64,000 bases of DNA. Origin: Massilia aquatica (lineage in GTDB: Bacteria > Pseudomonadota > Gammaproteobacteria > Burkholderiales > Burkholderiaceae_D). The stretch lies in the NCBI RefSeq assembly GCF_011682045.1, contig NZ_VVIW01000013.1, positions 62,001 to 126,000 on the forward strand. Direction: 5' to 3'. A model generated the notes under the pieces. That model worked only from the letters and a program-made list of their open reading frames with translations. It was not told where the DNA came from and searched no databases. Position numbers and translations under genes: made by a program. This document shows, piece by piece, positions 61,154-64,000 of the stretch. How positions within the stretch are numbered: the stretch's first letter is position 1; every line of letters begins with the position of its first letter.

Positions 61154-62602
61154 GTGACCGCTTTTAACGACTACTGGCAACGCGCCGACCAGCGCGCCCG
61201 CACCGGACTGGTGATCGGCGTGCTGCTGATCGCCGCCCTCACCGTGGCGCTCGGCGCCCTGCTGCTGCGCACCGACTACCAGGTCCTGTTCTCCGACCTG
61301 GCCCCGCAGGACGCCGCCACCATGACGGCCGAGCTGGACAAACTGAAAACCCCGTACCGCCTCAGCGGCGACGGCAACACCATCCTGGTCCCGGCCGAGA
61401 TGGTGCACCGCACGCGCCTGAAGCTGGTGGCCAAGGAACTGCCGCTGCGCGGGGCGGTCGGCCTGGAACTGTTCAATTCGAGCGAAGTCGGCATGACCGA
61501 GTTCACCCAGAAGGTCAACTATCAGCGCGCCCTGCAGGGCGAACTGACCCGCACCATCCTCTCGCTCGACGAAGTGGCGACCGTGCGGGTGCACCTGGTG
61601 ATGGCCGAGCAGGCCCTGTTCAAGAAGAACGTCAAGCAGGCCAAGGCCTCGATCAGCATCGCCATGAAGCCTGGCCGCACGCTCGACACGGCCCAGGTGC
61701 AGGGCATCCAGCGCCTGGTCGCGGCCGCCGTGCCCGACATCAGGGCCAGCGACGTGACTATCGTCGACCATAACGGCGTGGCGCTGACCCGGCGCAGCGG
61801 CGCCGAGGGCGACGAGGGCGCGGCAGGCGGCGACAGCCTGGACGACAAGCGTGCGCTAGAAACCTATCTGAACAAGAAGATATCGGCCATGCTCGACCGC
61901 ACCTTCGGCCCCGGCCAGGGCATCGCCAGCGTCGACGTCACGCTCAACCACAAGCACATCAAGACCACTACCGAAAACGTGCTGGGCAAGGATGCGTCCG
62001 GCGAGGGCGAGGGCGCGGGCGCCGGCGTGATGGTGCGCGAACGCATGACCTCGCGCGACGGTCCTGCCGATGCCTCGGCGCCGGCCGGCGCCGGTCCTGC
62101 CAACGGCACGGTCACCAGCGAAACCGACTACCAGGTCGGGCGCCGGGTGGAACAGGTGGTCGCCTCGGCAGGCGCCATCAGCCGGGTCAACGTGGCCGTG
62201 GTGGTCAGCGGCGCGCTCGACCAGGCGCGCCTGGACCGGGTACGCGATGTGGTCGCGCTGGCGGCCGGCATCGACAAGGCGCGCGGCGACGCCGTCGCGG
62301 TGTATTCGATGGACCAGATGGCGACCGTGCCGGCCGCTGGCGCGGCGCTGGCCCAGGCCGTGCCGGCCCAGGCGGCAGCGCCCGCCGCGATCGGCGCCAC
62401 CTCCGCCCCCGCCGCCGCATCGGCCAACACGCTGCTGCTGGCCCTGGGCGCGCTGATCGTGCTGGCCGTGCTGGCCCTGGCCTGGCGCCTGTTCGCGCGC
62501 CCGGCCCAGCCGCAACTGACCCTGGAACAGCGGCGCCTGCTCCTGAACCAGGTCAACGACTGGCTGGACGCGCCAGCGGCTGCGCGCAAGGACCAGTTCT
62601 GA
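61154..62602 (+). CDS. fliF: flagellar MS-ring protein FliF
   Basis: Inner-membrane MS-ring subunit, 482 residues with a GTG start. Helix 1 at about 17-40 (LVIGVLLIAALTVALGALLL) is followed by periplasmic ring domains (NSSEVGMTEFTQKVNYQRALQGELTRTI, VHLVMAEQALF) and helix 2 near 425-448 (LLLALGALIVLAVLALAWRLF). The C-terminal tail after helix 2 is only about 35 residues (QRRLLLNQVNDWLDA). FliF usually has 550 or so residues, so the periplasmic loop and tail are short. That tail binds FliG in other systems. Confidence 0.9.
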   Translation: MTAFNDYWQRADQRARTGLVIGVLLIAALTVALGALLLRTDYQVLFSDLAPQDAATMTAELDKLKTPYRLSGDGNTILVPAEMVHRTRLKLVAKELPLRGAVGLELFNSSEVGMTEFTQKVNYQRALQGELTRTILSLDEVATVRVHLVMAEQALFKKNVKQAKASISIAMKPGRTLDTAQVQGIQRLVAAAVPDIRASDVTIVDHNGVALTRRSGAEGDEGAAGGDSLDDKRALETYLNKKISAMLDRTFGPGQGIASVDVTLNHKHIKTTTENVLGKDASGEGEGAGAGVMVRERMTSRDGPADASAPAGAGPANGTVTSETDYQVGRRVEQVVASAGAISRVNVAVVVSGALDQARLDRVRDVVALAAGIDKARGDAVAVYSMDQMATVPAAGAALAQAVPAQAAAPAAIGATSAPAAASANTLLLALGALIVLAVLALAWRLFARPAQPQLTLEQRRLLLNQVNDWLDAPAAARKDQF

Positions 62603-63114
62603 TGCCCGCGCACCGCCAATCGGCCCTGCTGCTACACGGCCTCGGCCAGGCCGACCAGCGCTGGATCCTGTCCCAGCTGGGTGAGCAAGACCGCCGCATC
62701 CTGGCCGGCCACCTGGCCGATCTGAAGGAACTCGGCATTCCGGCCGATCCCTCGATCGCCCGCCAGGCCGGCGGCGCGCGCGCGGTGGCCGACCAGGGCC
62801 CGCTGCACAAGGCGTCGGCGGCCGCCATGCTGCAGGTGCTGGCCGATGAACCGGTGTGGCTGGTGCGCCAGGTGCTGGCGCTGAGCGACTGGCCATGGCG
62901 CCAGGCCTACCTGGAAGCCCACCCGCAGCAGCAGCGCGCGCGCCTCGGCGGCGACGCCGGTACGCCCCTGCATCCACAAGCGGCGCAGCGCCTGCTGGAA
63001 CGCCTGGCCGAGCGTGCCGGGCAACACGCCGCCAGCCCCGCCGGCCCGGCCAGTGGCGCCACCGCGGCCGGCCTGCTGGCGCGCCTGCGCCAGGCCATGC
63101 GTCGGAGCGCCTGA
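62602..63114 (+). CDS. unknown protein between fliF and fliI
   Basis: A 170-residue protein in the position where fliG and fliH normally lie. It is mostly helical (RQSALLLHGLGQADQRWILSQLGEQDRRILAGHLADLKELG; ASAAAMLQVLADEPVWLVRQVLALSD; HPQAAQRLLERLAERAGQ) and ends with a basic segment. The first 45 residues faintly resemble the start of FliG-type armadillo repeats (LLLHGLG, ILSQL), but the torque-generating C domain of FliG is absent. It overlaps fliF and fliI by one base each, so it is an integral operon member. A role as a reduced switch or ATPase adapter is a guess. Confidence 0.6.
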   Translation: MPAHRQSALLLHGLGQADQRWILSQLGEQDRRILAGHLADLKELGIPADPSIARQAGGARAVADQGPLHKASAAAMLQVLADEPVWLVRQVLALSDWPWRQAYLEAHPQQQRARLGGDAGTPLHPQAAQRLLERLAERAGQHAASPAGPASGATAAGLLARLRQAMRRSA

Positions 63115-64000
63115 TGCAGCGCTACCTCGACGCCATCCGCTCGGCCGATCTGGTGCGAAAAGTCGGGCACGTACGCCAGCTGGCGGGCCTGAGCATCGAG
63201 TCGTGCGGGCCGGACGCGCTGGTCGGCGAGATCTGCGAGATCCGCCCGCGCCGCGGCGGCGCCAGCGTGCGCGCCGAAGTGGTCGGCCTGCGCGACGGCC
63301 GCGTCATGCTCATGCCCTACGGCGAAATCCAGGGCATCGGGGTGGGCAGCGAAGTCGTCGCCACCGGGCGGATGCCGCGCATCGCGGTCGGCCAGGGCTT
63401 GCTGGGCCGCGTGATCGACGCCTTTGGCGACCCACTCGACGGCGGCGCGCCGATCCACGCCAGCGAGTTTCGTCCCCTCAAGGCCACGCCCCTCAACCCG
63501 CTCTCGCGCCCGCGCGTGACGACCGTGTTGGAAACCGGCGTGCGCGTGATCGACAGCATGCTGACCATGGGCCACGGCCAGCGCGTCGGCATTTTTGCCG
63601 GTAGCGGTGTCGGCAAGAGCACCTTGCTCGGCATGATCGCCCGCAATACCCTGGCCGAGGTCAATGTGATTGCCCTGATCGGCGAGCGCGGGCGCGAAGT
63701 GCGCGAATTCATCGACAAGCACCTGGGCCCGGAAGGGCTGGCGCGCTCGGTGGTGGTGGTCGCCACCTCGGACCAGCCGGCGCTGGCGCGCGCGCGCGCG
63801 GCCTACGCTGCCACGGCGATTGCCGAATACTTCCGCGACGCCGGCAAGCAAGTCATGCTCACCATGGATTCGGTGACCCGCTTCGCCATGGCACGCCGCG
63901 AAATCGGCCTGTCGATCGGCGAGCCGCCGACCGCGCGCGGCTACACCCCGTCCGTGTTCGCCGAACTGCCGGAACTGTGCGAGCGCTGCGGCACGGCCGA
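63114..64000 (+). CDS. fliI: flagellar export ATPase FliI (partial)
   Basis: ATPase powering flagellar protein export; the first 295 codons are present and the window ends inside the gene. The N-terminal beta-barrel precedes GIFAGSGVGKSTLLGMIARN (Walker A, about 160-170), LIGERGREVREFI and VMLTMDSVTRFAMARREIGLSIGEPP (Walker B region). RGYTPSVFAELPELCERCG is the last segment, with Cys residues where related ATPases have other residues. The ATG overlaps the preceding stop by one base. Confidence 0.93.
   Translation, partial: MQRYLDAIRSADLVRKVGHVRQLAGLSIESCGPDALVGEICEIRPRRGGASVRAEVVGLRDGRVMLMPYGEIQGIGVGSEVVATGRMPRIAVGQGLLGRVIDAFGDPLDGGAPIHASEFRPLKATPLNPLSRPRVTTVLETGVRVIDSMLTMGHGQRVGIFAGSGVGKSTLLGMIARNTLAEVNVIALIGERGREVREFIDKHLGPEGLARSVVVVATSDQPALARARAAYAATAIAEYFRDAGKQVMLTMDSVTRFAMARREIGLSIGEPPTARGYTPSVFAELPELCERCGTA

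Overview
The window is GC-rich, tightly packed chromosomal DNA. Its gene content (NrtR-controlled NAD salvage, cyanophycin metabolism, oleate hydratase, PaoABC-type aldehyde oxidoreductase, many GGDEF proteins, flagella) points to a betaproteobacterium of the Oxalobacteraceae, near Massilia, Duganella or Janthinobacterium. That assignment comes from family recall, not from a search. No tRNA, rRNA, CRISPR array or insertion sequence was seen.

Layout. 22-5000: secreted PQQ-type sugar dehydrogenase, divergent oleate hydratase with a perfect FNR-type box between them, a GNAT acetyltransferase, a DHCW cupin and a Crp/Fnr-family regulator. 5142-6033: a lower-GC pair, a Tlde1-like (DUF2778) peptidoglycan-targeting protein overlapping a small exported protein that may be its immunity partner. 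6102-6572: hemerythrin. 6701-15611: a seven-gene NAD salvage operon (pncA-pncB-nadE-nadM/nudix-ADP-ribosylglycohydrolase-pnuC-nadR) diverging from nrtR, with the NAD-consuming RNA 2'-phosphotransferase kptA beyond it. 15931-21246: a diguanylate cyclase, a GNAT gene broken by an in-frame TGA, a TetR regulator with a perfect operator-like repeat and a coupled unknown gene, a metalloprotease-like protein and a GAF protein. 21464-28410: a cyanophycin operon (isoaspartyl peptidase, heme-oxygenase-like diiron protein, methyltransferase, cyanophycinase, cyanophycin synthetase). 28430-33828: DUF805 protein, periplasmic binding protein, RtcB RNA ligase with a structured leader, then hsp20 and usp genes that each have an FNR-like box about 41 bp upstream of a predicted start site. 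33944-37802: paoABC-like molybdo-flavo-Fe/S oxidoreductase. 37934-43718: small unknown proteins, a beta-propeller/amidohydrolase fusion, DUF4261 and a lower-GC two-gene cassette. 43797-48160: a Fur-box-preceded iron operon (two small membrane proteins, PepSY protein, TonB-dependent siderophore receptor). 48431-51100: GAF-PAS-GGDEF protein. 51593-64000: a flagellar operon, fliQ-fliR-flhB-flhA-flgF-flgG-flgA-flgH-flgI-flgB-flgC-fliE-fliF-unknown-fliI, cut by the window end.

Themes. NAD salvage joins deamidation, ribosylnicotinamide uptake and two NMN adenylyltransferases with ADP-ribose clean-up enzymes under one divergent control region. The cyanophycin operon carries two tailoring-type enzymes that ordinary polymer turnover does not explain. 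The flagellar operon has an atypical order, and a 170-residue unknown gene stands where fliG and fliH are expected. Several perfect palindromes sit in front of genes and can be tested as operators.
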